From assembly GCF_900105385.1 (NCBI RefSeq), contig NZ_LT629772.1, positions 868,001-932,000 on the forward strand: a stretch of 64,000 bases of DNA. The letters run 5' to 3'. Positions within the stretch are counted from its first letter, which is position 1, and each line of letters opens with the position of its first letter. Below the pieces are notes generated by a model, which was given only the letters and a program-made list of their open reading frames with translations, made no database searches and was not told the DNA's origin. The stretch comes from Microlunatus soli. GTDB taxonomy: Bacteria; Actinomycetota; Actinomycetes; Propionibacteriales; Propionibacteriaceae. Below, in pieces: positions 25,814-34,668 of the stretch. The position numbers and the translations under genes are program-made.

Positions 25814-28588
25814 TCAGTGAGCGGCGGCGTGCCAGGACCGGCCGACGCCGATCGAGACGTCGAGCGGCACTGCCAACTCCACCGCATGACCCATCTTTTC
25901 CCGGACCAACTCCTCCACCGCGTCCTGCTCGCCCGCCGCGATCTCGAAGATCAGCTCGTCGTGCACCTGGAGCAGCATCCGGGATTTCATCCCGGCGTCG
26001 TCGATGGCGCGTTCGGTGTCCAGCATCGCGATCTTGATGATGTCGGCCGCCGATCCCTGGATCGGTGCGTTCAGCGCCATCCGTTCGGCCATTTCGCGAC
26101 GCTGCCGGTTGTCGCTCATCAGATCCGGCAGATAGCGGCGGCGGCCGAGAATCGTCTCGGTGTACTCGGTGCGACGGGCGTCGTCGACCAACGAACGCAG
26201 GAAGTCCCGCACTCCGCCGAAGCGTTCGAAATACTCGTCCATCAGACCGCGGGCCTCGGAGACCTCGATCTTCAGCTGCTGGCTCAGCCCGTACGCGCTC
26301 AACCCGTAGGCCAGGCCGTAGTTCATCGCCTTGATCTTGGCTCGCTGCCCCGGCGTCACCTCGTCGGCCTCGACACCGAACACCCGGGACGCCGTCACGG
26401 TGTGGAAGTCGACGCCGGAGTTGAACGCCTCGATCAGGCCGGCGTCGGCCGACTGATCGGCCATGATCCGCATCTCGATCTGGCTGTAGTCCGCGCTCAT
26501 CAGGTTGTCGAAGCCCGGCCCGACCACGAACGCCTCCCGGATCCGTCGCCCTTCCTCGGTCCGGATCGGGATGTTCTGCAGATTGGGGTCGGTGCTGGAC
26601 AGCCGCCCGGTGGCGGCGATCGTCTGCATGTAGGTGGTGTGGATCCGGCCGTCGTCGGCGATCGATCCGAGCAGACCCTCCACGGTCTGCTTCAGCCGGA
26701 TCGCGTCCCGGTGTGCCAGCAAGTAGGCCAGGAAGGGATGCTCGGTCTTTTCGAACAGCCCCTGCAGCGCATCGGCGTCGGTGGTGTAGCCGGTCCGGGT
26801 CTTGCGTGTCTTGGGCATCCCGAGCTCATCGAACAGCACGACCTGCAGCTGCTTCGGTGATCCGAGGTTGATCTCCTTGCCCAGCACGTCGTAGGCCGAT
26901 CGCGCGGCGTCGTCGACCTTGGACCCGAAGTCGGATTCCAAGGACTCCAGGTGATCGGTGTCGACCGCGATCCCGACCCGCTCCATCCGGGCAAGGGTCC
27001 GTTGCAGCGGCAGCTCGACCTCCTGCAGCAGCTTGGTACCACCATGATCATCGATGGCGGTGTCCAACGCTGCCGCAAGATCAACAACGGCCCTCGCCTG
27101 CACCATCGCGGCGTCGGCGGCTGCCCGATGGTCCTCGCCGTCGTCGAACTCCAGCGCGAGTTGATCTTGATCCGACCCACTCGCCGATTCCTGATCGAGG
27201 GCGTCGATCTTCAGCTCGCGTTTGAGGTAGCGGACCGTGAGATCGTCCAACTGATAGGTCCGCTGATCCGGGCGGACCAGGTAGGCGGCGAGTTGGGTGT
27301 CCGACACCAGCCCCTGCAGCTCCCAGCCACGCGACCAGATCGCCAGCAGTGGCCCCTTCGCGTCGTGGATCACCTTCTGCTGCTCCGGATCGGACAACCA
27401 GCCGGCCAGGGCCTGCTCGTCGTCGGGCGTGAGATCGGTCGTCGTCACATAGCCTGCCGCCCCGTCACCGGAGGCGAAGCCCAGCGCGGTGATGTCGCCG
27501 GCACCGGCGGCCCAGTGCCCGACCGGTGCGACACCGGTCCGCCCGGCACCGGCATGCTCGCTCAACCAGCCGGCGAGCTGCCCGGCCTCGAGCACCGTGC
27601 CGGTGACCTCGAAGCCGCCTTCCGGCTCGGCGTCATGAGCCGGCAGGGTCTCCAGCAGCCGGTCCCGGAGCACCCGGAACTCCAAGCCGTCGAACAGGGT
27701 GTGCACCGCCTCGCGGTCCCAGTCCTGTCGGGTCAGGTCGGTGACCGACAACGGCAGATCCAGGTCGAGCACCAGCGCGTTGATCTGCCGATTGAGCTGG
27801 ACGTCGGCGATCCGCTCCCGGAACGCGTCACCGGCCTTGCCCTTGATCTCACCGGCCTGAGTGATCAGGTTTTCCAGCCCGTCGTAGGTGCTCAGCCACT
27901 TGGCGGCCGTCTTGGGGCCGACGCCCGGGATGCCCGGCAGGTTGTCGCTGGACTCACCGACCAGCGCCGCCAACTCCGGATAGCGGTCGGGCAGCACCAG
28001 ATACTTCTCCAGCACCGACTCCGGTGTCATCCGCGCCAGATCCGAGACCCCCTTGCGCGGGTAGAGCACGGTGGTGCGGTCGTTGACCAGCTGGAAGGAG
28101 TCCCGGTCACCGCTGCAGATCAGCACCTCCAGCCCGGCCTCACCCGCCTGCTTGGTGAGGGTGCCGATGATGTCGTCGGCCTCGAAGCCGTCCTTCTCGA
28201 CGTAACGAATGTTGAGGGCGTCCAGCACCTCCTTGATCAGCGCGACCTGCCCCTTGAACTCGTCCGGGGACTTGGACCGGTTGGCCTTGTATTCGCCGTA
28301 CATCTCCGACCGGAAGGTCTGCCGGGAGACGTCGAAGGCGACCCCGACGTGGGTGGGCTGCTCGTCGCGGAGCACATTGATCAGCATCGAGGTGAACCCG
28401 AACACCGCGTTGGTGTGCTGGCCAGTCTGGGTGGAGAAGTTTTCCACCGGCAGCGCGAAGAAGGCGCGATAGGCCACCGAATGGCCGTCGATCAGCAGCA
28501 GCCGCGGCTTGTCCGGATCCGGGGCCGCCGGCGCTGCGGCCGCCTTCTTTGCGGCGGTCTTGCGGGTCGAGGTTCGCTGAGCTGGCAC
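25814..28588 (-). CDS. polA: DNA polymerase I
   Basis: 924 aa from the GTG at 28588. The N-terminal 5'-nuclease carries its acidic residues (LLIDGHSVAYRAF, FEADDIIGTL, CSGDRDSFQL). The middle domain has the 3'-5' exonuclease fold but lacks the DEDD residues, as in Taq and mycobacterial PolA. Polymerase motif A is MSADYSQIEMR, motif B RAKIKAMNYGLAYG, motif C LLQVHDELIFE. Motif B has Tyr where E. coli has Phe762. It fills gaps in replication and repair in the cytoplasm and belongs to the conserved rpsA-polA backbone. Confidence 0.97.
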   Translation of the reverse strand: MPAQRTSTRKTAAKKAAAAPAAPDPDKPRLLLIDGHSVAYRAFFALPVENFSTQTGQHTNAVFGFTSMLINVLRDEQPTHVGVAFDVSRQTFRSEMYGEYKANRSKSPDEFKGQVALIKEVLDALNIRYVEKDGFEADDIIGTLTKQAGEAGLEVLICSGDRDSFQLVNDRTTVLYPRKGVSDLARMTPESVLEKYLVLPDRYPELAALVGESSDNLPGIPGVGPKTAAKWLSTYDGLENLITQAGEIKGKAGDAFRERIADVQLNRQINALVLDLDLPLSVTDLTRQDWDREAVHTLFDGLEFRVLRDRLLETLPAHDAEPEGGFEVTGTVLEAGQLAGWLSEHAGAGRTGVAPVGHWAAGAGDITALGFASGDGAAGYVTTTDLTPDDEQALAGWLSDPEQQKVIHDAKGPLLAIWSRGWELQGLVSDTQLAAYLVRPDQRTYQLDDLTVRYLKRELKIDALDQESASGSDQDQLALEFDDGEDHRAAADAAMVQARAVVDLAAALDTAIDDHGGTKLLQEVELPLQRTLARMERVGIAVDTDHLESLESDFGSKVDDAARSAYDVLGKEINLGSPKQLQVVLFDELGMPKTRKTRTGYTTDADALQGLFEKTEHPFLAYLLAHRDAIRLKQTVEGLLGSIADDGRIHTTYMQTIAATGRLSSTDPNLQNIPIRTEEGRRIREAFVVGPGFDNLMSADYSQIEMRIMADQSADAGLIEAFNSGVDFHTVTASRVFGVEADEVTPGQRAKIKAMNYGLAYGLSAYGLSQQLKIEVSEARGLMDEYFERFGGVRDFLRSLVDDARRTEYTETILGRRRYLPDLMSDNRQRREMAERMALNAPIQGSAADIIKIAMLDTERAIDDAGMKSRMLLQVHDELIFEIAAGEQDAVEELVREKMGHAVELAVPLDVSIGVGRSWHAAAH

Positions 28589-28669
28589 AGGCCCGACTCT
28601 AACCGGCGGCACCGACAACCGTCGTCACGCATCGGTAGGACTGCGCCGTCGGCACGCTCGCGCCGACGC

Positions 28670-28849
28670 TCAGCCGCGGGCTTCCTGCAACATCCGAACG
28701 GCCTTCGGCCCGACACCGTGCAATCGGAGCAATTCGGTGAGGTCGTCGGGCAGGTCCGCCAGGGTCCGGTAGCCGGCGTCGATCAGGCCGCCGGTTGCCG
28801 GTCGCCCGATCCGCACACCGTCGAACTCCGGCCCTCGATCCTCCGCCAT
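28670..28849 (-). CDS. 59-aa helix-hairpin-helix protein
   Basis: A small gene I found by reading the strand directly: ATG at 28847-28849, TGA at 28670-28672. The product has the pattern R-P-A-T-G-G-L-I-D-A-G-Y-R-T-L-A-D-L, then LLRLHGVGPKAVRMLQEA. This is a helix-hairpin-helix with the HGVGPKA hairpin, which in other proteins binds the DNA backbone without sequence specificity. Small HhH proteins of this kind are common in actinobacteria. It sits directly upstream of polA on the same strand (81 bp), which would suit a DNA-repair accessory role (inference). Confidence 0.72.
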   Translation of the reverse strand: MAEDRGPEFDGVRIGRPATGGLIDAGYRTLADLPDDLTELLRLHGVGPKAVRMLQEARG

Positions 28850-28890
28850 GCCGACAACCTAGCGTCCCGCGAAATACGAGACCTCGGGGC

Positions 28891-28930
28891 CGACACCCTG
28901 GACCTCGGACCGACACCCTGGACCTCGGAA
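28891..28930. repeat. 20-bp tandem direct repeat before the thioesterase gene
   Basis: CGACACCCTGGACCTCGGAC (28891-28910) is followed directly by a copy that differs only in its last base (28911-28930), and a partial copy (GACCTCGGGGC) precedes it. It ends 26 bp before the ATG of the thioesterase gene, i.e. in its promoter or leader. Confidence 0.7.
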
Positions 28931-28956
28931 CGGGAGGCACTCCCTAGGCTGAAGCC

Positions 28957-29421
28957 ATGGCTGACACACCGTCGTACGTGTCCGGGGCTGCGGAGCTGCC
29001 GGACTGGGTTCGCGAACTGCCCAGTGCGCTGGACGTCTCGATGGGGCTGGAGATCCTCGAGGTCTCCGCCGAACGGGTCGTCGGCCGGATGCCGGTCAAG
29101 GGCAACACCCAGCCGATCGGGCTGTGGCACGGTGGGGCGTCGTGTGTGCTGGCCGAGACGCTCGGATCGATCGGCGCCGCGGCGCACGGGATGCCGGAGA
29201 AGTTCGCCGTCGGGGTCGACATCAACGCCACCCACCACCGCGCCGTCCGGGACGGCCACGTGACCGGCACCGCCACCGCCCTCAAGCTCGGCCGGAACAC
29301 CGCGATGTACGAGATCGTGCTCACCGACGACGACAACAACCGGGTCTGCACCGCGCGGCTGACCTGCCAGCTGATCGCCGCGCCCGGCGACCGGCAGCCG
29401 ACCGCCGGGCCGGTCGGATAA
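28957..29421 (+). CDS. PaaI-type acyl-CoA thioesterase (hot-dog fold)
   Basis: 154 aa. Hot-dog thioesterase: LDVSMGLEILEVSAERVVGRMPVKGNTQPIGLWHGGASCVLAETLGSIGAAA carries the HGG(A)-xxxLAET catalytic block with Glu at the family position. VGVDINATHHRAVRDGHVTGTATALKLGRNTAMYEIVLTDDDNNRVCTARLTCQLI completes it. It hydrolyses acyl- or aryl-CoA esters; the substrate cannot be told. A gene of this type next to polA recurs in actinobacteria. Confidence 0.92.
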   Translation: MADTPSYVSGAAELPDWVRELPSALDVSMGLEILEVSAERVVGRMPVKGNTQPIGLWHGGASCVLAETLGSIGAAAHGMPEKFAVGVDINATHHRAVRDGHVTGTATALKLGRNTAMYEIVLTDDDNNRVCTARLTCQLIAAPGDRQPTAGPVG

Positions 29422-29577
29422 CTCGACGGTCACAGCGCGGCCGCGGGCCACCCGCTGACGATACCGAGACACCGCCGACGATGCCCCGGGAGACGGCAGC
29501 CCGCGGCACCGACCCCGGCCGCCGAGCGCTGTGCCGAACTCGTCCCGTTGCCCGGCCCCCCGCTACCATTCCGGCCC

Positions 29578-31419
29578 ATGAGCCCCCCGTCCGTGACGCC
29601 CCGGCGGCCGGACGTTCGGCGGTCGCTCGTCGGCCCGGCGCGGCTGTCCTGCGTGCTGCTGTTGATCATCACGCTGACCGTGATCGAGTGCGTGATGATC
29701 ATCGGCGACCATCCGACTGCTCCCGTCGGCGGCTGGGTGTGGCCGATCACGGCGGCCGTGACAGCAATCTGTTGGTCGGTGCGCCGCACCCGGCCCGGGG
29801 CGGTGTTGTTGCTGCTGATCCAGACCTTCGTCCTCTGGTCCGCGGTGTTGTTCCCCGGCTCGCCGACCGAGCAGGTCAGCGGTCGCATCCAGGGACTGGA
29901 TCAGGCCCTGCTGGCGGTCGGTGCCGCCGATCTGCTCCGATGTTTTGCGGCCGGAATCGCCTTACTGGCCTGCGTTCTGGCCTTCGGACGGACGACGGCA
30001 GATGACGATGACCGGCAACCACCACGAGCGTTGAGGTTCGGCATCGGCGTGATCGTCGCCGCCCTCGTGGTGGCGATCGCCGTGCCGGCGGGTTTCGGGT
30101 TGCAGCGGTTCAGCAGGGCACGCGTGATCAACAGCGCCGAGGAGTCGCAGGTGTTCGACCGACCGGACACCAGCGGGCTGTCGACGGTGACCGTGGGTGA
30201 CCGTCCCGGCTGGTCGCGGGGCAAGATCGCCGCCGCCCAGCCGGCGGGTGATCGCGTGATCGCGATCGAGAGCGGATCCGACGACCAGCAGTCATCCGCA
30301 GTCGTCGGTCTGCGGGCGACCGACGGAGCGATGTTGTGGCGTTATCGGATCGGCAGCTCCGGCGCCCGGGCATCGGTCGATGCAGCCGTGATCGATCCGA
30401 ACACCCGGATGATCATGATCCACTTCGGCTCCGTCTTGATCGGACTCGACTTCGACGGTGCGGTCCGCTATCACAAACCGCTGGCGGAGTCGGTGTCGCC
30501 GACCGAACAGCCGAGCATGATCGGCGACGTCCTCGGCAGCTCGGCACCGGAGGTGCAGACCAGCGGGGTCGCCGTGTTCGGCGGCTACCTGGGAGGCAGC
30601 CGAGCAGGTTTCGCCGCCGGCTACGACGTCAGCACCGGCGAACCGCTCTGGCAGTACACCGCCGATTCCGACCGCTGCCCACTCGCCCGAGCGGTCGGCC
30701 CCGGCAAGCGGGTCTATCTGCTGGCCGGCGGCGAGCCGCCGTGCCGCACCGAGTTGATCGCGTACGACGGTCCACAAACTGTCTTCCACGTCACGTTGCA
30801 CGCACCGGACGGCTTCGTCGACCCGTCCTCGCAGCACGCGCTCGACACGATGTTCTCCGACGTACCGCCGACGATCGCCGCGGTCGGAGCCGATCGGGTG
30901 GTCACCTCGCCACGATGGCGTTCGGGGAAGGACTCGTCCGATCCGGATCGCCCCGATCAGCAGGTCACCCAGATCTTCGACAGCGGTGGCAACCTGCTCG
31001 GCACGTCGCCGCCGCAGCTCGGTCGCCGCGGCATCGTCCGGATGCTTCCGACGCCGTTGTCGCCGGCACCCGACTCAGCCGTCGCCGTCGTCCTGGCGGG
31101 CGAGCCCGGATCGGACTCCCGATACCACCGATGGGTGACCCTGTCGTCGGAGCTGAAGCCGATCAAGACCACCAAGATCACCAGCGGCACCGACTACCGA
31201 CGGATCGGTCCGATGCTGGCAACCTGGCCCTGGGACGGTGCCGACAGCCAGCACGCGGTCACGCTCACCACGGTCGGATCCGAGCCCGGGCAACCCGAAC
31301 AGTTGGAGCCGGCGAAGCTGGACGGTTGCGGCGACCGGATCAACTGGATCTCGACCGACGACAGCCGGATGGCGATTCGATGCGGGAGCACGATCCTGGT
31401 CAGCCAGATCGCGATGTGA
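29578..31419 (+). CDS. Membrane-anchored PQQ-like beta-propeller protein
   Basis: 613 aa from the ATG at 29578. Four to five N-terminal hydrophobic helices (about 15-37, 48-70, 75-90, 115-135, 158-180) are followed by a long exported domain. Propeller-type repeats can be seen: GLRATDGAMLWRYRIGSSG, GYDVSTGEPLWQYTADSD and GDRINWISTDDSRMAIRCG-like strands (PQQ/YWTD-like). Four Cys in the outer part (DRCPLAR, EPPCRTE, DGCGDR, IRCGS) may form disulfides. The function is unknown; outer-face binding or sensing is likely. Confidence 0.75.
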   Translation: MSPPSVTPRRPDVRRSLVGPARLSCVLLLIITLTVIECVMIIGDHPTAPVGGWVWPITAAVTAICWSVRRTRPGAVLLLLIQTFVLWSAVLFPGSPTEQVSGRIQGLDQALLAVGAADLLRCFAAGIALLACVLAFGRTTADDDDRQPPRALRFGIGVIVAALVVAIAVPAGFGLQRFSRARVINSAEESQVFDRPDTSGLSTVTVGDRPGWSRGKIAAAQPAGDRVIAIESGSDDQQSSAVVGLRATDGAMLWRYRIGSSGARASVDAAVIDPNTRMIMIHFGSVLIGLDFDGAVRYHKPLAESVSPTEQPSMIGDVLGSSAPEVQTSGVAVFGGYLGGSRAGFAAGYDVSTGEPLWQYTADSDRCPLARAVGPGKRVYLLAGGEPPCRTELIAYDGPQTVFHVTLHAPDGFVDPSSQHALDTMFSDVPPTIAAVGADRVVTSPRWRSGKDSSDPDRPDQQVTQIFDSGGNLLGTSPPQLGRRGIVRMLPTPLSPAPDSAVAVVLAGEPGSDSRYHRWVTLSSELKPIKTTKITSGTDYRRIGPMLATWPWDGADSQHAVTLTTVGSEPGQPEQLEPAKLDGCGDRINWISTDDSRMAIRCGSTILVSQIAM

Positions 31420-31453
31420 TCCGTTGCCGGACGGGCTGCAGGTGCTCGTCGTG

Positions 31454-32039
31454 TCAAGCAGCGTAGCCACCGTCGATCCTCAGGACGGCGCCGGTGACGT
31501 AGGAGGCCTGTGGACTGGCGAGGAAGACGACGCCGGCGGCGATCTCCTCCGGCCTGCCGTACCGACCCATCGCCGTCGTCGGGAGGAAGGCGGGCGCGGC
31601 CGCGCTGTCGGCCGGGTTCATCTCGGTGTCGACGAAGCCGGACTGAATGACGTTGACCGTGATGCCCCGGTGCGCAAGATCGCGCGCGGCACCCCGGCTG
31701 TACCCCTCGAGAGCAGCTTTGGTGCCCGCGTAATCGGTCATCCCCGAGAACCCCACCCGCATGCCGACACCGGAACTGATGTTGACGATCCGCCCACCGT
31801 CCGGCAACAGCGGGAAGGCCGTCCGGATCGCAGCCACCACGCTGGTGTAGTTGATCGCGAGCTGACGATCCAGCGCCGCTTCGTCGACGAGGTCGCTGTC
31901 GATCGGCGCGGCAACGGTGACGCCGGCGTTGTTGACCAGAATGTCCAGTCTGCCGAACTGCTCGGCCACGTCATGGATCAGTCCGGCTGCCTGGGACGCA
32001 TCGGCCTGATCAGCCCGGAACGCGGCGGCCCGCACTCCC
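31454..32039 (-). pseudogene. SDR-family oxidoreductase, 5' end deleted
   Basis: The frame gives a good SDR from the middle of the second strand on: GVRAAAFRADQADASQAAGLIHDVAEQFGRLDILVNNAGVTVAAPIDSD, catalytic Ser (IVNISSG), YAGTK (YxxxK) and the C-terminal SYVTGAVLRIDGGYA. The first 50 or so residues, including the TGxxxGxG cofactor loop, are absent. At about 32040 the sequence passes into the antisense of a TetR gene. Without the nucleotide-binding loop it cannot be functional. It was once divergent from that tetR gene. Confidence 0.8.
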
Positions 32040-32062
32040 CTGAATAGCGGATCAGTGGTCCG

Positions 32063-32536
32063 GGCAAAGGCAGCCTCTACGCGGCGTACGGCGACAAACA
32101 TGAGCTCTTCCTGCAGGCACTGCGCAGCTACACCGATGAAATGCACGGTCGGCTCCGGGAAGCGCTCACCGAGGCGCCCCGGGCCGTGGAGGCACTCCGG
32201 ATGATGCTCGAGGCACCGATCGGGGACCCGACCGAGACCCGGCGCGGCTGCTTGCTGGCCAACTCCACCTGCGAACTCGGCAACGCCGATCCCGACGTCC
32301 TCGCCCACGCCCGCAGCAGTTACGAGACGTCGACAGCACTGATCGCCGACTGTGTCGTTCGCGCGGTGCGCGAAGGCGACCTGCCCAGCGGAACGGACCC
32401 GGTCGCACTGGCACGAGCCCTGCTCGCTGCCCAACAGGGGCTGGTGTTCATGGGACGAACCGGAATGGACACGGTCGCCCTCACCGCCACCGCGCGGTCA
32501 CTCGCGGCGCAACTCCTGCCGGGCCGCGGCGACTGA
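32063..32536 (+). pseudogene. TetR-family regulator, HTH deleted
   Basis: From 32063 the frame reads GKGSLYAAYGDKHELFLQALRSYTDEMHGRL, i.e. a TetR protein from the end of its recognition helix onward, then a TetR_C-type domain (RRGCLLANSTCELGNADPDV...FMGRTGMD). The first 45-50 residues, with most of the DNA-binding domain, and the start codon are missing; a TAG lies in frame just upstream. It is broken at the same junction as the SDR fragment (32040-32062). Confidence 0.8.
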
Positions 32537-32606
32537 CCGACGCGCATCCAGGCGACGGAGCCGATCCCGCGCGATCAGCCGTCCGGCGGCGCCCTATCAT
32601 GCAGCA

Positions 32607-33686
32607 GTGCCGGTCACGGTGATCATCGAAGGCGCCACGGCCGACCGGGTACAGGTGCGGCTGTCGCGACTCAGCGAGCTCGGAGCAGCACTCCATGTGC
32701 TGGCAGTGCCCCAGCATCACGGCGCCCACGGCGCCGACTGGGCGGCAGCTGCCCGCGATGCGCTGACTGCGCAGCAACTCCGGGCCGCCGAACACTGGTC
32801 ACCGCTGTGGAGCGCTTTGCGGGCCCGATTCCTCTTCCCGCTGGACGCCGCCGGCGACCGGTCGTTGGACGACGAACTGGCAGCGATCGCCGAGCTACCG
32901 GTCGGCAGCTTCACCTCGATGGTGGTCGAGGCGGTGATCGATCGGGATCGGGCGATGCCCTACTCGCTGGTGATCGAGGATCCTGACGCCGGCCGTCGGT
33001 TCGTCGATCATGCAGGCCGATTCTCCCCTCAGCATGCCGAACTCGCCGCCGAGCTGATCTCGGATCCCGAACAGTGCCGGCGCCGCCTGCTGGAGTTCCT
33101 CGCCGAGTTCGATCGGCGGGCGTTCGCCGCTGAGTGGCGGCGCACCGTTCCCGCTCTGCACCGTGAGGCGGAGCGGCTGCTGTACGAACTGGCGCGGGAC
33201 GGACTCGGGGCCATCGGCAGTGTCTCCGACACCGCGACCGAGCTGCCCGAACCACGGCGGATCGTCTTCGACAAGCTGTATGACGGTGTCGGCACGGTCG
33301 GCCGACAGCCGCTGTTGATGGTGCCGTCGCTGCAGGTCGGACCGCATATCGTGATCAAACACGCGCCGGCGTCACCGTTGATCATCCAGTACGCCGCCGG
33401 CAACCACCGCCTCCCGCCGTACGAGGAGATCAACCGGCGGATCCGCGCCCTCTCCGATCCCGGCCGGATCCGGCTGGCACGCGCCCTGCTCCGCGGCCGC
33501 CGGACCACAGTTGATCTTGCCCACTACACCGGGATGTCGGAACCCCAGGTGTCCCGCCACCTCCGTCGGCTCCGGGAGGCCGAGTTGGTCTGTACCAGCA
33601 GGGAAGGCGCGCTCGTGTTCTACAGCCTGGACACCGAGGTGATCAGCCGGATCGGCGCGGATCTGCTCAGCACACTGTGGCGCTGA
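32607..33686 (+). CDS. DUF5937/ArsR-type transcriptional regulator
   Basis: 359 aa from the GTG at 32607 (the frame is open further upstream without similarity). The N-terminal 250 residues (VTVIIEGATADRVQVRLSRLSELGAALHVL ... PSLQVGPHIVIKHAP) match the sensor-like DUF5937 type, and the C-terminus is an ArsR winged helix (IRALSDPGRIRLARALLRGRRTTVDLAHYTGMSEPQVSRHLRRLREAELV). It lies 149 bp upstream of the six-gene catabolic operon on the same strand and is a candidate regulator of it. Confidence 0.82.
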   Translation: MPVTVIIEGATADRVQVRLSRLSELGAALHVLAVPQHHGAHGADWAAAARDALTAQQLRAAEHWSPLWSALRARFLFPLDAAGDRSLDDELAAIAELPVGSFTSMVVEAVIDRDRAMPYSLVIEDPDAGRRFVDHAGRFSPQHAELAAELISDPEQCRRRLLEFLAEFDRRAFAAEWRRTVPALHREAERLLYELARDGLGAIGSVSDTATELPEPRRIVFDKLYDGVGTVGRQPLLMVPSLQVGPHIVIKHAPASPLIIQYAAGNHRLPPYEEINRRIRALSDPGRIRLARALLRGRRTTVDLAHYTGMSEPQVSRHLRRLREAELVCTSREGALVFYSLDTEVISRIGADLLSTLWR

Positions 33687-33835
33687 CGGCACCTGCGGGC
33701 CCCGTGCCCGACGACGGTGAACATTGTCGCGAGTGCGGCAATCTTCTTGCCAGTCCGTTCCTCCTTCTCCAGGGTTGTGCCCAACCTCCGACGTCGAAGG
33801 CCGCGTCGGAACGCACCCTGTGAAGGAGTTCTGCG

Positions 33836-34666
33836 TTGACCGACACCAAGGTCAAGGACACCCGCAACTTCTACCGGACCGGCGCAACCCCGTTGTTCGC
33901 CTGTCGGAGTGATCAGCGATTTTCCTACTGCCTCTACGTCCCACACGCCCATCGGGATGCCACCGAGCCACTGCCGCTGGTGGTGATCATGCACGGAACC
34001 GGACGGATGGCACCGCAATACCGCGACGCCTTCGCCGATTTCGCCGAGCAGCACGACTGTGTGGTGTTGGCGCCCTTGTTCCCTGCCGGGATCGACGATC
34101 CCGATGACCTGCACAACTTCAAGTTCATCGAGTATCACGGCATCCGCTTCGATCTGATCATGCTCGACATGGTCGACGAGGTGAGTGAACGCTACCGGGT
34201 CAATGGCAGGCGTTTCCTGTTGCACGGCTTCTCCGGCGGCGGTCAGTTCACCCACCGGATGCTCTATCTGCATCCCGACCGGTTGGCCGCCGCGTCCATC
34301 GGTGCGCCCGGTCGGATCACCCGGCTCGATCCGGACACCGCGTGGTGGTTGGGAACCCGTGACCTCGGCGAACGCTTCGGACGCAGTGTCGACACCGCGG
34401 CGATCCGCGAGGTTCCGGTCCAGATGATCGTCGGTGATCAGGATGTGGAGACCTGGGAGATCAACAACCCGGGTGATTCCAACTGGATGCCCGGGGTGGA
34501 GGCCACCGGTGACACCCGGATCGCCCGGTTGCAGACCCTGCAGCGAGACTTCGAAGCACACGACATCGCCGTCCGCTTCGACCTGGTGCCCGGGATCGCG
34601 CACGACGGTCTGGGTGTGTTGCCCACGGTGCAGGAGTTCTTCACCGATGTCCTGAGCCGGAGTTGA
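33836..34666 (+). CDS. Alpha/beta hydrolase, polyhydroxybutyrate-depolymerase/esterase-like
   Basis: 276 aa. Translation starts at a TTG (33836) that is placed by a clear AAGGAG seven nt upstream. LVVIMHGTGRMAPQYRDAFADFAEQHDCVVLAPLFPAG and the nucleophile elbow GFSGGG (in LLHGFSGGGQFTHRM) resemble the PHB-depolymerase/LpqC-like esterases. Acid in VGDQDVE, His in PGIAHDG. No signal peptide, so it is cytoplasmic. As first gene of an operon with ABC uptake, CoA-transferase and lyase genes it probably releases an acid from an ester (inference). Confidence 0.86.
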   Translation: MTDTKVKDTRNFYRTGATPLFACRSDQRFSYCLYVPHAHRDATEPLPLVVIMHGTGRMAPQYRDAFADFAEQHDCVVLAPLFPAGIDDPDDLHNFKFIEYHGIRFDLIMLDMVDEVSERYRVNGRRFLLHGFSGGGQFTHRMLYLHPDRLAAASIGAPGRITRLDPDTAWWLGTRDLGERFGRSVDTAAIREVPVQMIVGDQDVETWEINNPGDSNWMPGVEATGDTRIARLQTLQRDFEAHDIAVRFDLVPGIAHDGLGVLPTVQEFFTDVLSRS

Positions 34667-34668
34667 TC

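Noticed and set aside
26951-29263. 770-codon plus-strand frame
   Set aside because: Antisense to polA and out of frame with the thioesterase gene; no domain seen.
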